DNA of 64,000 bases from Saccharothrix sp. NRRL B-16348 (GCF_001280085.1 NZ_LGED01000136.1:62001-126000); one strand, 5' to 3'. Counted from the stretch's first letter, positions 54,114-63,704 are shown. Program-made: numbers and translations. Notes: generated from the letters alone by a model not told the origin.

Positions 54114-55449
54114 GTGTCAGCCTTGACCGATGGGCTTCTACCGCGCCGCGACCTCGCCGTCCCGCTTCCCAGCGCTCGTCCGGGCGGGTCGCCCGGCCGG
54201 CCGGTCTGCGTCGGCCGACCGGAAGGCGGAGACCGTGGTTACGGCCGGGCCGGTCGTGGAACTGGACGGCGGTCGCGGCGCTGCTTGGCCGACCCCGACC
54301 TGCTCGTACTGACCCCGGCTGCGCGCGCCCTGCTGGAGGAGCTGCGCGCCCTGACCCAGGCGCAGTCGTGGAGCAGGAGACCCCTGCAAGAGCACACTGA
54401 GCACGCTGCGGCTCGTGCTGGCCCACCTCGGCGCGGCCGCGCCGCTGTGCGAGCCCGACGTGCGCGCCGCTGGCGCGCTGCGGCCCACCAACAGCTCGCT
54501 GCGTCTGCTGGGATTCCTGCGGGACAAGGGAATGCTCACTGCGACCAGGCCTCGCGCGGACACCGACACGGCCGCCGTCGCTCGGGCACGGCAACGCGTC
54601 CCCGTCCAGTTCCACGGCGACTTCGACGCCTGGACGGCGGTGCTGCGCGGCCGGGGCCGCAGGCCCTCTCTGACCGTGTCGTGGGCGACCATCCGCTCCT
54701 ACCAATTATCTCGCGCCCGTGCTGGAGCAGTGGCACGAGGTCCCGGCCCTGCGGGGAGATCACCCCGCGGCAGGTGACCGCAGCCTCACGCGCCACGCCG
54801 GGAGCGCTCACGGCGGTCAGGTCGCTGTTCAAAGCGCTCAACGGGAACGGCGGATCTTCCGCGACCCCGCCCGCGCGGTGCGGCGCGTGCCCAACCACTC
54901 GCTGCCTCGCCTGATCCCCGCCAACCGGGTGGCCGGGTTGCTGGACACCCTGCCCACCGCCCGCCACAAGTTCGTGCTCGCCCTCATCGCCGTGCGCGCC
55001 CTGCGTCCCAAGCAGATCAGCACGCTGCTGCTGGCCGATCTGGACCGCAGCACCGGCCGTCTGCAGGTCCGTTCCAGCGGCGACGGCCGAAGCGACGCGG
55101 TCCGGGTCGTGCACCTCGACGAACACACACTGCTGCTGGCCAAGAACATGCTCGCCGAGCGCCACGAACGCTGGCCGATGAGCAGCAACCCGCACCTAGT
55201 CCTCAGCGCGGTCAGCGCCATGCACCCCGACGCCTCGCCGGTCGACTACACGATGGACTGGGTGGCGGACCTGACCGGCCTCAACGCCACCCAGCTCCGC
55301 CGCGACCGGATCCTCGACGAGGCCGTCGAGACCGTCGACCCAGTCCACCTCATGCGCCTGTTCGGCCTCTCCCCGGCCACCGCGATGACCTACGTCCGCA
55401 CGGCTCACCCCGACCGCTTCATTAACGACCCACGCAGGCATAACGTGGC
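54114..55449 (+). pseudogene. Tyrosine recombinase (phage/plasmid-type integrase), frameshifted
   Basis: Coherent sense runs through three frames: LVLTPAARALLEELRALTQ; PTNSSLRLLGFLRDKGML; FDAWTAVLRGRG with TIRSYQ; LEQWHEV; RATPGALTAVRSLFKAL; then FRDPARAVRRVPNHSLPRLI, GLLDTLPTARHKFVLALIAV, QLRRDRILDEAVETVDPVHL, MRLFGLSPATAMTYVRTAHP. This is the layout of an actinobacterial integrase-like family with a core-binding and catalytic domain. Frameshifts near 54400 and 54710-54850 break it. Whether the usual RHRY residues remain was not resolved. Confidence 0.6.
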
Positions 55450-55644
55450 CTCGTGTTGGTGTACGCCCTTATTCGCACAGGCAGGTACCGGTAGGCACAT
55501 ATAGCGGTGACCGGATAGTGCAGGCCAACGTCGAATTCATCACGGCCCGAGTCAAGGGCGCCGACAGGACGGTCAGGCACGCTGGCTGTTATCTGAGTCG
55601 AGAATGACCTTACCTGTAAATAGCATCCGAAGCTATTTCGTGCG

Positions 55645-56523
55645 TTACGGAGCCTTATCGAGATCGACTTGGTCGATCAGGGCCCGCAATGCCTGCAACG
55701 CCTCCTTCTTTGCCGAAGCAAAGCCGTCGGACGAAAGTTCGAGCGCTGCGGCAAGGACGTGGAGGTCCCCAGCCTCGAATACACGCTCCAACCGTAGGAT
55801 TTCCTGATCGCGCACGGGAAGACTGTGAAACGCATACCATCTGACCAGATCTTCGCCAACGAGCGCCCCTGTTGATGGATCGTCTATGCGTGATGACCCG
55901 TCGGCATCGCCGGACTGGGCATGCCGCGCTTCCTTGCGAGTATTGGTAATCAGCCAGGAAGCCAATTCGCGCGCATCGGTAATGCCGTCCCATGAACGCA
56001 GAAGACGCAACCATACCGATTGGACGACGTCTTCAGCAGTGTCCCGACTGAGATGTTGGGCACGTGCAACATGCCAGGTGATCGGCACCAGGTCAGCCAC
56101 GAGTGCGTCCAACGCCAAGCGACTGCCTGATTTGGCCTCGATGAGGCACGCCGTGGTCCGCGCCGTCCCCACAAGTCCATCCCAGCTGCGGGGTCGAAGT
56201 CCGTTTGCGCCACCTCGTGCCACACCATGCTGCGAAGCAAGTCGCTCACGCTTTTTACGCTGTCGCCGAAATTGCCGACGCAACTGCGGCACACTCAGCG
56301 CGACCGTGCTCAACGCATATCCCAGCTTAGTAAGCTTTCCGGGGATTCGCTCGAGATCTGCGCTCCACTCTTCACTGTACCGCTCGGCAGCCTGTATCGA
56401 CCCCAACCGCCGTGCTCCCCAGGTCAACACTCGAATGGCCAGCCATCCGGCCACCTCGCCTATCTCGTTGACAATCAGCGGAACAAGAAGCCCTAAGAGT
56501 AGAAAAACCGCCCAATCGGCCAT
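55645..56523 (-). CDS. Membrane-anchored ECF-like sigma factor
   Basis: 292 residues. One N-terminal transmembrane helix (AVFLLLGLLVPLIVNEIG) and a conserved-looking amphipathic piece (ERYSEEWSADLERIPGKLTK), then from about residue 140 an RNA polymerase sigma-70 region 2 (LVADLVPITWHVARAQHLSR, DTAEDVVQSVWLRLLRSWDG) and a region 4-like end (LPVRDQEILRLERVFEAGDL). The start overlaps the PadR stop (TGATG; GTG 56526 is the alternative). An ECF sigma fused to its own membrane helix is unusual; it may be released by proteolysis or work from the membrane. Confidence 0.65.
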   Translation of the reverse strand: MADWAVFLLLGLLVPLIVNEIGEVAGWLAIRVLTWGARRLGSIQAAERYSEEWSADLERIPGKLTKLGYALSTVALSVPQLRRQFRRQRKKRERLASQHGVARGGANGLRPRSWDGLVGTARTTACLIEAKSGSRLALDALVADLVPITWHVARAQHLSRDTAEDVVQSVWLRLLRSWDGITDARELASWLITNTRKEARHAQSGDADGSSRIDDPSTGALVGEDLVRWYAFHSLPVRDQEILRLERVFEAGDLHVLAAALELSSDGFASAKKEALQALRALIDQVDLDKAP

Positions 56524-56885
56524 CACGCACCCCCAAGGCCGGTTCGATACCGCCTCGCGTGGGTAGGCACCGAGTTGGATGCGCCCGCTTGTGAACGCTG
56601 CCGAACCACGCCCCGTCGGTCCAGCAGAAGATCCCTCGCCCCCGCCAGAGCGCCGGGACTCAAACGATAGAAGCGGCGACGCGGGCCACGATCACTGGGC
56701 TCCGCACGCTCCCAGAAGCTTTCTACCCATCCCGCCTCCTCCAGTCGGCTCAGGATCGGATACACAACCCCTGTCTTCCGTTCGGCCAGTTCGGAGATCT
56801 TCAGGCCGTAGAGGTCGTCATCAGGTCCGATGAGGACTTCGAGTACGTCGAGAGTCGCGTCTGTCACCCGCCTTAGTCGATCCAT
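56523..56885 (-). CDS. PadR-family transcriptional regulator
   Basis: 120 residues. Winged-helix pattern TLDVLEVLIGPDDDLYGLKI, SELAERKTGVVYPILSRLEE and WVESFWERAEPSDRGPRRRF with YRLSPGALAGAR, typical of PadR repressors. The short C-terminal helix region (LLDRRGVVRQ) suits dimerisation. Coupled by TGATG to the membrane-anchored sigma gene. PadR regulators usually repress their own operon in response to membrane or toxic stress. Confidence 0.85.
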   Translation of the reverse strand: MDRLRRVTDATLDVLEVLIGPDDDLYGLKISELAERKTGVVYPILSRLEEAGWVESFWERAEPSDRGPRRRFYRLSPGALAGARDLLLDRRGVVRQRSQAGASNSVPTHARRYRTGLGGA

Positions 56886-57532
56886 AGCCTTATCCTAGCT
56901 GTATAGAGATGGGCTGTCACGTGTGCTTGACCACGCACACCGCTCACGCCGCGAACGGGTCGATGCCTACGTTCCGAGCATCACCAACATCATGATCATG
57001 CGAGTCGCATGGGTGTAGGCGACGCGGCCAACTGGGAGCGGGTCCGCCAGCCGAGGGCTATCAGTCGTAAACCGTCCGCGATCCGACCCCGCTGACACCG
57101 GTGGCTGGGCGCCCGCGTGGTCACTGCCCACGTCGGACACAACCACCATGCGACGGTCAGCCCCGACGACCGGTGCGTTCCCGACGGTCCGCCCAACGTC
57201 CGCACCTCCGCAGTAGGAGGACGTTCGTTCGACCGATCGGTGGCGGCGACGCGACTCGGTTGAACACCCAGGGCAAGCGCTGAACGAGCCCAAGCAACAG
57301 GGCGGACCCACCCTCCTCGATGCGGGATCACCTGGTGTCTGTGTGCAGGATCCATCCGAACCTGACTGCGCACATTGGCTGTGTGTCGCCACCTCCGTTG
57401 CCCGGCGACGAACCCGCCGCCCGCTCCTCGACTGGATCCGCCATCACCAGTGGGTTCGCCCACAGCGACCATCAGGAATCCGCGAACTCGTTGCCTTCGT
57501 ACTCGTCGTGGGCACGGGTGCCGTGGTACCTG
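56886..57532. other. Gap between PadR operon and the zinc-ribbon gene
   Basis: 647 bases. The low-GC TATCCTAGCTGTATAGAGAT near 56890-56910 probably contains the PadR promoter and operator. Long frames across 57000-57400 show no recognisable protein. Confidence 0.35.
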
Positions 57533-58505
57533 ATGACCCAGACCCAGGTCGTGGAGCTGGACCTGCCGCGCACGTCACCGGTCAGCCGATAGCGGCGTGG
57601 GTGAAGGGCTTCGACTACCGGGGCAAGCCCGACGACGTCGCCCTCTACGACGCGAGGACTCGCCCGCCAACCAAGGCGAGCGGCGCGGCGTTGGCGGCCG
57701 CGGCGGCGCGGTCGACGAAGTCGCGCCGGTGCTCGGATTGCGGGGCGAACCTTCAGCGCACGCCGATCACGCCGCAGGGCGAGGGCGAGGACGGGCGCTG
57801 CGGCTGTGCCCGGCGTGCCTGCTGATCATGCGGATGAGGGCGACGCAGGCGGCACTGGCGGGCGAGCGGGAGAACGGGTGCCGGTGGGCCGCCGAGGTGC
57901 TGTCGTGGCCGGAGTTGGCGGTGTTGTGGTGTGACGAGGTGCAGCCGCCGCCGACCCCGGCGGGATCGCCCAGCAAGGTCACCGCGGTGCGGCTGCGGGC
58001 CTGCGACGTCGACGGGGCCCGGCTGCTCGACGTGACCGTGCGCCTGGTCGGACCGCGCGCGAAGTTCGTCCCCGGGAATGCCGTGGGCAAGGAGGACGCG
58101 GTGCCCGTGATCCACCAGGCGCTGCTCGGCCGATCGCTGCTCGCCGCCACCGCCGAGGTGTACGAGCGGCTGCGGGAGGTCGCCTGGCACGAGTCGTGGG
58201 GCGGGGTACCGCGCCCCGGCGAGTGGGTCGGCGGCACGTGGGTGGACGTGCCGCAGGAGGAACGCGACCGGCTGGCCACGATCCAGGCGCGGCGGGCCAC
58301 GGTCGACGACGGGGCCTTCGGGTGGGGCGGGCGGCACGACCGGATCACGCGGTGGCGCGGGCAACTCGACCCGGTCACGGGCGACCTGGTGCCGGCCCTG
58401 CCGGCGGGCAGCCCGGACCGGCTGCTGTACCTGATCAAGCGCATGGCCGGCGCTGTCGCGGCGAACGACGCGGTGCCCGCCACCGCCGACGCCGCCGTTA
58501 GATGA
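57533..58505 (+). pseudogene. Zinc-ribbon mobile-element protein with two frameshifts
   Basis: Best reconstruction: ATG 57533, MTQTQVVELDLP; adjacent frame HVTGQPIAAWVKGFDYRGKP, VALYDARTRPPTKASGAALA, RRCSDCGANL; next frame LCPACLLIMRMRATQAALAG, RLRACDVDGARLLDVTVRLV, GGVPRPGEWVGGTWVDVPQE. The two CxxC pairs (CSDC and CPAC) line up as one zinc ribbon once single-base losses near 57570 and 57800 are allowed. The 3' 230 codons are intact. It lies a few kb upstream of the relaxase genes. Role unknown. Confidence 0.5.
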
Positions 58506-58533
58506 TCAATCCCGCCGCCTGGTGGCAAGATGT

Positions 58534-58562
58534 GTCGCCGGCTAGCTGCGCTAGCCGGCGAC
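58534..58562 (+). terminator. Perfect 13-bp hairpin after the zinc-ribbon gene
   Basis: GTCGCCGGCTAGC-TGC-GCTAGCCGGCGAC begins 29 bases after the stop at 58505. Perfect arms with a 3-base loop make a strong terminator candidate separating it from the sigma-factor operon. Confidence 0.65.
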
Positions 58563-58705
58563 GGAGCGCCGGATCCCCGGCCGTGCGCACTGGCGACAGG
58601 GGCCTGGTATGCCCTTTCACCTTGTCTGTTACTCCGTCAGAGTGACACTTGGTTGATCGTTTTCACGCCGGGGGTGGTTCCGGGCTCTTAGCTGGGACGC
58701 CGGTG

Positions 58706-58972
58706 ATGGCCGGTGTTCTGCCAGGGCGGAGGACTGTGGTGTGGGAGTTGGTGGTGTGGGTGCTGGGTGGGCCGGTGGTCGCGTTGGCGGGCCTGGTGGC
58801 GCGTCTGCGGTGGCAGGCGGTGCGTGATCGTCGGCGCCAGGAGACGTTGCAAGTGTGGGCCGAGCGGCTTCCGCTCGGTAGTGAGGTGGAGATCGACGAC
58901 CTGAGGGACGATGGCAGCCGTCTGCGTTTCCGCGTGGTGCCTGCGGCGTCGTCGCGAGGGAGGCGTCGGTGA
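58706..58972 (+). CDS. Small single-helix protein heading the ECF operon
   Basis: 88 residues from ATG 58706 (a TTG at 58649 would add 19 residues). One N-terminal transmembrane helix (VVWELVVWVLGGPVVALAGL) with a cytoplasmic tail (LQVWAERLPLGSEVEIDDLR). It overlaps the sigma-factor start (GTGA) and could be its membrane partner, but it lacks a known anti-sigma motif. Confidence 0.5.
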   Translation: MAGVLPGRRTVVWELVVWVLGGPVVALAGLVARLRWQAVRDRRRQETLQVWAERLPLGSEVEIDDLRDDGSRLRFRVVPAASSRGRRR

Positions 58973-59538
58973 GTGAAGCGGATTCTCATTCGTCTCCGCC
59001 GCGGGTCGGGCAGTCCGACCCGCGGTACGACACGACCGGGGAGCCTTCGGGGCGGGACGCGGAGTTCACCGCGTTCTACCGGGCGTGGACCAAGCCGTTG
59101 GTGGGGTTCCTGGTACTGCAAGGTGCGAGCGTGGTGTTGGCGGCTGATCTGGCACAGGACGCCATGGCCGCGATCTACCGGCGGTGGTCGGAGGTTGAGC
59201 ACCCCCGCGCCTGGGTGTTCAAGACCGCGTCACGGGCGTTGATCCGAGCGGTGACCACGGTGCGCGAGACTCCGACCGCCGAGCCCTCGGAACCGTCTCC
59301 GCTGCTGCGACGCCCGGTGACCGATATCGAGAAGTGGGAGCAGCAGCACGAGATCGTCGAGCTGGTCAGGCGATTGCCGCCCCGGCAACGTCAGGTGATG
59401 GCGTGGACCCTCTACGGCCATACCCCGAAGGAGATCGCCGAGCAGCTCGGGCTGAGCTCCGAGGCGGTGCGCTCCAACCTCCACCACGCCCGCACAACGC
59501 TGAGCACGCACCTCGCACGAGAGGAGGACGGCCGGTGA
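58969..59538 (+). CDS. ECF RNA polymerase sigma factor
   Basis: 189 residues from a GTG (GTGA overlap). Region 2: FTAFYRAWTKPLVGFLVLQG, ADLAQDAMAAIYRRWSEVEH, PRAWVFKTASRALIR; region 4: LPPRQRQVMAWTLYGHTPKE, IAEQLGLSSEAVRSNLHHAR. A clear ECF sigma, likely autoregulating its operon. Its downstream partner overlaps by GTGA and is not a classical anti-sigma. Confidence 0.85.
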   Translation: MSEADSHSSPPRVGQSDPRYDTTGEPSGRDAEFTAFYRAWTKPLVGFLVLQGASVVLAADLAQDAMAAIYRRWSEVEHPRAWVFKTASRALIRAVTTVRETPTAEPSEPSPLLRRPVTDIEKWEQQHEIVELVRRLPPRQRQVMAWTLYGHTPKEIAEQLGLSSEAVRSNLHHARTTLSTHLAREEDGR

Positions 59539-60662
59539 CCGAGCACATCCACGATGACGGTGACCTGGACCAGCGGCTGTCCGATGGCCTGGCGGCCCTG
59601 CACTCCGCGTTGGACCGGATCCTGGACTTCGATGCCGGCGTGGCCGACGCGACCCTGCCGGGACGGACCGACGCCCTTGACCGGGACCTGGACTCCGCGT
59701 TGGACCTGGACGCCGGCCTGGCCGCGATCCTGTCCACCCGCCCCACCACACCTCCCCTCGGGGACCAGTCGGCCTCGGAGGAAGGCTCTTCGGCTTCTGC
59801 GCTGCGCCGCTTCGCCGACGAGCTGATCGCCCAGCCCGCACACCAGCGACTGCGCGTCCGCACCTGGCTGCCCCGCACGCAGCTCGACGCCATCTACGCA
59901 CTCGCATCGCTGGGCCACCGGACCCGCGAAGACTTGCGTAGCCGCGCCCGCGCCCTCGCCCGCGACCTCGCCCTCGCACGCGACCTCGCCCTCGCCCGCG
60001 ACCGCGCCCGCGACCCCGCCCGCGCCCTCGACCGCGCCCGCGACCGCGCCCGCGACCTCGCCCGCGACCTCGCCCGCGCTCTCGACCACGCCCGCGCTCT
60101 CGACCACGACCACGCCCTCGACCACGCCCGCGCTCTCGACCGCGCTCTCGACCTCGCCCGCGACCTCGACCACGACCTCGACCGCGCCTGCGAGCTCGCC
60201 CTCGAGCTCGCCCGCGCCCGCGAGCTCGACCGCGCTCTCGACCGCGCCCGCGCTCTCGACCACGCTCTCGACCTCGACCGCGCTCTCGACCGCGCTCTCG
60301 ACCGCGCCCGCGTCCTCGACCACGCCCGCGACGACGCCCGGGACAGGCCTTCCGGTCGTGTTGTCCTGTATGCCTTCATTGCGGCACTGGTGCGGGACCG
60401 TGGCGGTGATGAAGAAGTCGAGCATGAGTTGATCGCCGCAGTCGAAATCATGGAGAAGGCGATTTCGGACGTGGTGGGCGCGGATCTGGACGGAGCTGAT
60501 TTGCGCGGTATCTCTTTGGAGGGGGTGCGCTGGTCGAGCGCGACGCGGTGGCCGTCCGACTGGGCGGAGTGGGTCCGCCGAGCCTCGGTGCCAGTCGCAC
60601 TCGACTTGTGGGAGATCCGCGGCGGCGGGCTCAGCGTCGATGAGTTCGTTCCGACGACCTGA
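59535..60662 (+). CDS. Protein with long Arg-Ala-Leu-Asp low-complexity array
   Basis: 375 residues from a GTG overlapping the sigma stop. Residues 1-120 are acidic and helical. About 135-270 consist of alternating RA/LD dipeptides (RALDRARD, DHARALDHD and similar), expected to form a charged single alpha helix. The C-terminus returns to a folded segment with ISDVVGADLDGADLRGISLE, a short pentapeptide-repeat-like piece seen at the ends of actinobacterial regulators. Co-translation with the ECF factor suggests a regulatory partner. Function unknown. Confidence 0.6.
   Translation: MTEHIHDDGDLDQRLSDGLAALHSALDRILDFDAGVADATLPGRTDALDRDLDSALDLDAGLAAILSTRPTTPPLGDQSASEEGSSASALRRFADELIAQPAHQRLRVRTWLPRTQLDAIYALASLGHRTREDLRSRARALARDLALARDLALARDRARDPARALDRARDRARDLARDLARALDHARALDHDHALDHARALDRALDLARDLDHDLDRACELALELARARELDRALDRARALDHALDLDRALDRALDRARVLDHARDDARDRPSGRVVLYAFIAALVRDRGGDEEVEHELIAAVEIMEKAISDVVGADLDGADLRGISLEGVRWSSATRWPSDWAEWVRRASVPVALDLWEIRGGGLSVDEFVPTT
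59935..60345. repeat. Hexameric/dodecameric low-complexity DNA (CGCGCTCTCGAC-like)
   Basis: About 400 bases built of CGCGCC, CTCGAC, CACGCC and similar 6-mers in an alternating register. Such tracts expand and contract by slippage, so length is likely variable between strains. Confidence 0.8.
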
Positions 60663-60811
60663 CGGGCCGTAGAAGTCCGTGTGGTGCCGAAACCGCCTGG
60701 TCACCGCTCGTGCACGCAGGCGGCACGGCCTGGCGCGAGCGTAGGGTCGCGGCGTGGGGCGCGGCGCGTCGGGGGATTGCGTCGAACGCCCCGACGGTCC
60801 GGGGGGACCTG

Positions 60812-61366
60812 ATGCGCCACAACGAGGACGACCAGGCACGCCCGGCCAGCGACTGGCCGGGCGACGATCCCGACGCCGCCGGCCCGCCACCGGACACGGC
60901 GGCCGAGGACGACCCGGTGTCGCTGCGGAACTTGATCGGCCACGGAGGGCACCTGGCGCCCGTCGCGGGTGGGCGTCGACGGCAACTGCTGCTGCGGTTC
61001 ACCCCAGGGGAGCTGGCCGAGGTCACCGGCCGCGCCGCCGCCTACGGGTTGGCTCCGGCGGCGTTCGCGCACATCACCGCGAGGTTCTTCGAGCCGACCG
61101 CCCGCGCGCTGCGGCGGTTGCGGCCGCCGATGAGTCGGCAGGACGCGGTCGCCCTGGCGGCGGATCTGGTGCCGCTGCGCCGGACGCTGTCGGGGATCGG
61201 CACCAACCTCAACCAGCTCGCCCGCGCCGCCAACGCCGGTGACCAGGTCAGCGCGGCGCAGCTCACGGCCGCGGTCGAGTACCTGGCGCACGTGCTTGCG
61301 CGGGTCGAGAACTGGCTGGACCGGCTCGACCCCGACCGGGTCGTGCACCGGCGCGGCCCGCGATGA
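60812..61366 (+). CDS. MobC-like relaxosome accessory protein
   Basis: 184 residues from ATG 60812 with GGGGGGA upstream. An acidic N-terminus is followed by RRQLLLRFTPGELAEVTGRA, a ribbon-helix-helix-like start, and the MobC signature end RRTLSGIGTNLNQLARAANA and TAAVEYLAHVLARVENWLD. MobC proteins help the relaxase melt the origin of transfer. The stop lies 8 bases before the relaxase start, so the two are co-translated. The origin of transfer may lie in 60663-60811, but no clear nick-site inverted repeat was identified. Confidence 0.75.
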   Translation: MRHNEDDQARPASDWPGDDPDAAGPPPDTAAEDDPVSLRNLIGHGGHLAPVAGGRRRQLLLRFTPGELAEVTGRAAAYGLAPAAFAHITARFFEPTARALRRLRPPMSRQDAVALAADLVPLRRTLSGIGTNLNQLARAANAGDQVSAAQLTAAVEYLAHVLARVENWLDRLDPDRVVHRRGPR

Positions 61367-61373
61367 GCCGGCG

Positions 61374-62981
61374 ATGCTGCCGAAACTGCTGCCGCGCCAC
61401 TCCAACCTGCGCGACACGGTGCGGTACCTGTTCGCCGTCGGCGGCCGCACGGTGCACACCGACCCGCACATCGTGGCGGCGTGGGACGATGACCTGCTGC
61501 ACCCCGACGTCGCCCGACCCAACGACCAGGGCGCGGATCGCGAGACCGCGTTGCGGGAGATCATCACGCAGCTCGACGCGCCGCGCCGTCTGCGGCACAA
61601 GACGGTGGCGGCTGGGCACGTGCTGCACGTGCCGATCTCCGCGCACCGCGACGACGGCCTGCTCGGCGACCAGCGGTGGCGTGAGCTCGCGGAGGAGTTC
61701 GTGGCCCGGTTGGGGTTGGAGCGGTGTCGGTGGATCGCTGTGCACCACGGCACCTCGAAGGCGGGCAACGACCACGTGCACCTGGTGGTGCAGCTGGTCG
61801 ATGAGGACGGCAAGGTCGCGCGGCTGTCGCACAGCAAGGTCAAGTCCCGCGCGTGGGCGCAGGAGGTCGAGCAGCGGCTGGGCCTGGTGCGCACCGGCGC
61901 GACCGGCACCGGCGCCCGTGAGCTGACCCGCGCCGAACACGAACGCGCCGACCGCACCGGTGTCGAGCCGCAACGGCGCACGCTGGAACGGCGGGTGCGG
62001 GCCGCGGCCGCCGGGTCGACCGGGCCGGGCGAGTTCGTCGACGTCCTCGCGAGGGCCGGGGTGCGGGTGACGCCGGTGACCGGCGGCGACGGCGGAGCGG
62101 AGCGGGTGACCGGCTACCGGGTCGCCCTGGACGAGGACCAGGTGCTCGACGGCGGCCCGGCCCTGCAGCTGGGCGGAGGGCAGTTGGCCCGCGACCTCAC
62201 GCTGCCGAAGCTGGCCGACCGGTGGCGAACCACTCGCGGCGTCCTCGGCGACGACGCGGTACCCGATCGACCGGTGGCCGTCGACGTCGCCGCCCCGACG
62301 GCGTGGGCACCGGGCTCGACCAGGCCGACACGCGGCGGGGACGCGTGGTGGGCGAGGGCCACGGTGCACGTGACCACGGCGGCCGGGTTGCTGGACCGCC
62401 TCGACCTGGACGATCCGGTCCACCGGCACGTGGCGGTGGAGCAGGCCGCGCAGTTCGCCGCGGTGCTCGCGCTGCGCTGGCCCGCCGACACGGCCGACGA
62501 ACACCAGCGGCGGGTGGCCGACGCGGTGCGCCGCGCGGCCGACGACCTCGCCGCCGCGACCCGGCTGTGGCACCCGGAACCGGTGCGCCGCCCGCCTCGA
62601 CCCCGGCTGCTGCTGCCGGTCCTGGCCAAGATCGCGGTGCGGCTGGCGCGGACCGGTGATGCCGAACTTGCCTTCGCCCTGCTGGTCCTGGCAGCGCTCG
62701 CGGTGCTGGTCATCGCCCTGTCCGACCGCGTCACCGGGACCGGGAAACTACGGCCGCCGCGCGGTGAACCCGGCGCGTACCTGCGCGCGGCCGCCGACCA
62801 CCTGCGCCCGTACCAACACCGCAGCACCACCGCACAGGCCGGCTCGACGGCTGTGCGGAAGGACCCGACGGCGCAGCAGGTCGACGACGTCGACCGGCGG
62901 CTCGCCGCATCGCGGGCCCGGCTCGCCGGACGTCCGGTACCGGGTGTCGACCCGCGTCGTCGCACCGGACCGGCCCGGTGA
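61374..62981 (+). CDS. MOBP-type relaxase/mobilisation nuclease with C-terminal membrane helix
   Basis: 535 residues from ATG 61374. N-terminal relaxase features: RHSNLRDTVRYLF, HVLHVPISAH and the metal-binding motif GNDHVHLVVQLV (about 134-145); the catalytic Tyr is not obvious and may be Tyr in VRYLF. The second half has a helical linker and one transmembrane helix (LAFALLVLAALAVLVIALSD), which is unusual for plasmid relaxases but seen in actinobacterial mobile-element relaxases. Upstream MobC-like and downstream DnaB-like genes mark a mobilisation/replication module. Confidence 0.75.
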   Translation: MLPKLLPRHSNLRDTVRYLFAVGGRTVHTDPHIVAAWDDDLLHPDVARPNDQGADRETALREIITQLDAPRRLRHKTVAAGHVLHVPISAHRDDGLLGDQRWRELAEEFVARLGLERCRWIAVHHGTSKAGNDHVHLVVQLVDEDGKVARLSHSKVKSRAWAQEVEQRLGLVRTGATGTGARELTRAEHERADRTGVEPQRRTLERRVRAAAAGSTGPGEFVDVLARAGVRVTPVTGGDGGAERVTGYRVALDEDQVLDGGPALQLGGGQLARDLTLPKLADRWRTTRGVLGDDAVPDRPVAVDVAAPTAWAPGSTRPTRGGDAWWARATVHVTTAAGLLDRLDLDDPVHRHVAVEQAAQFAAVLALRWPADTADEHQRRVADAVRRAADDLAAATRLWHPEPVRRPPRPRLLLPVLAKIAVRLARTGDAELAFALLVLAALAVLVIALSDRVTGTGKLRPPRGEPGAYLRAAADHLRPYQHRSTTAQAGSTAVRKDPTAQQVDDVDRRLAASRARLAGRPVPGVDPRRRTGPAR

Positions 62982-63356
62982 CCAGCCCGACGGTCACGAT
63001 CAGCACCACCGCGCGGACCGTGCGGCCGGTGCTGGCAAGGACGTTCTCGATCAGGACCAACAGGTTCTTCGACATGGCCACGACGATGCCGGGGCCGGCT
63101 GGCCGTTCCGCCGACCGCGCCGGTGGAGGCGACTGGCACAACCACTGGCAGCGGTGCCGAACGCACAGGCGCGCACCGATGTGGAGTTCGCGAATCGCGC
63201 CTGTGAGTCTGGGATACCAGCGGATCCCTTACCGCGTGCCCTGACCAGGAGGTTCGAGCCGAACAGGGGAATCAGCTCTAACAGGTACCCCAAGATGATC
63301 CCCCGTCGGCACCCGTATCGGATCCCCCGACGGAAGTGGGCGTGGAGCGGTGTCGA
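62982..63356. other. Gap after the relaxase
   Basis: A minus-strand frame beginning at ATG 63075 (MSKNLLVLIENVLASTG, VRAVVLIVTVGLVTG) could encode a small membrane peptide reading into the end of the relaxase gene, but it lacks a ribosome site. Otherwise nothing recognised. Confidence 0.3.
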
Positions 63357-63704
63357 TCAGCCGGGCTGGTCGGTGTCCGGCCCGGTCAGCCTGGTCAACA
63401 GGTCCACGACCGTCTGCTGGCCGGCGGCGACGCCGTCGAGCTTGCCGCGCATCTCGGTGAACCCGGAGTCGACCTTGCCGCGCAGGTCACCGAAGTCCTC
63501 GCGCAACGCGTTGAAGCTGGACGTGGTGGCCGTGCGGAAGTCGCGGATCTCGGAGCGGAACTGCGCGACGTCGCGGTCGGCACCACCGGCCAACACACGA
63601 GCGGCGGCAGCGTCTTGGGCGGTGGCGCGCAGGGTGTTGGTCAGCTCCTCGACCTGGCTCTCCAGCGCGGCCACGCGGGCCTCCAGGCTCTCCGGCTCTG
63701 CCAT
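63357..63704 (-). CDS. Short coiled-coil protein
   Basis: 115 residues from ATG 63704 (MAEPESLEARVAALESQVEE). Heptad repeats through most of its length (LESQVEELTNTLRATAQ, FRSEIRDFRTATTSSFNALR, EDFGDLRGKVDSGFTEMRG) predict a long parallel coiled coil. No catalytic or membrane segment. Such proteins often accompany actinobacterial mobile-element replication genes. Divergent from the helicase gene. Confidence 0.65.
   Translation of the reverse strand: MAEPESLEARVAALESQVEELTNTLRATAQDAAAARVLAGGADRDVAQFRSEIRDFRTATTSSFNALREDFGDLRGKVDSGFTEMRGKLDGVAAGQQTVVDLLTRLTGPDTDQPG

Noticed and set aside
59935..60345. CRISPR-like appearance of regular short repeats
   Set aside because: Repeats are 6-12 bases, continuous and in frame, with no spacers; it is a coding low-complexity tract.
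62978..63244. Plus-strand frame overlapping the relaxase stop by GTGA
   Set aside because: Despite the overlap, it has no domain, no hydrophobic or structural pattern, and composition unlike its neighbours; not supported.
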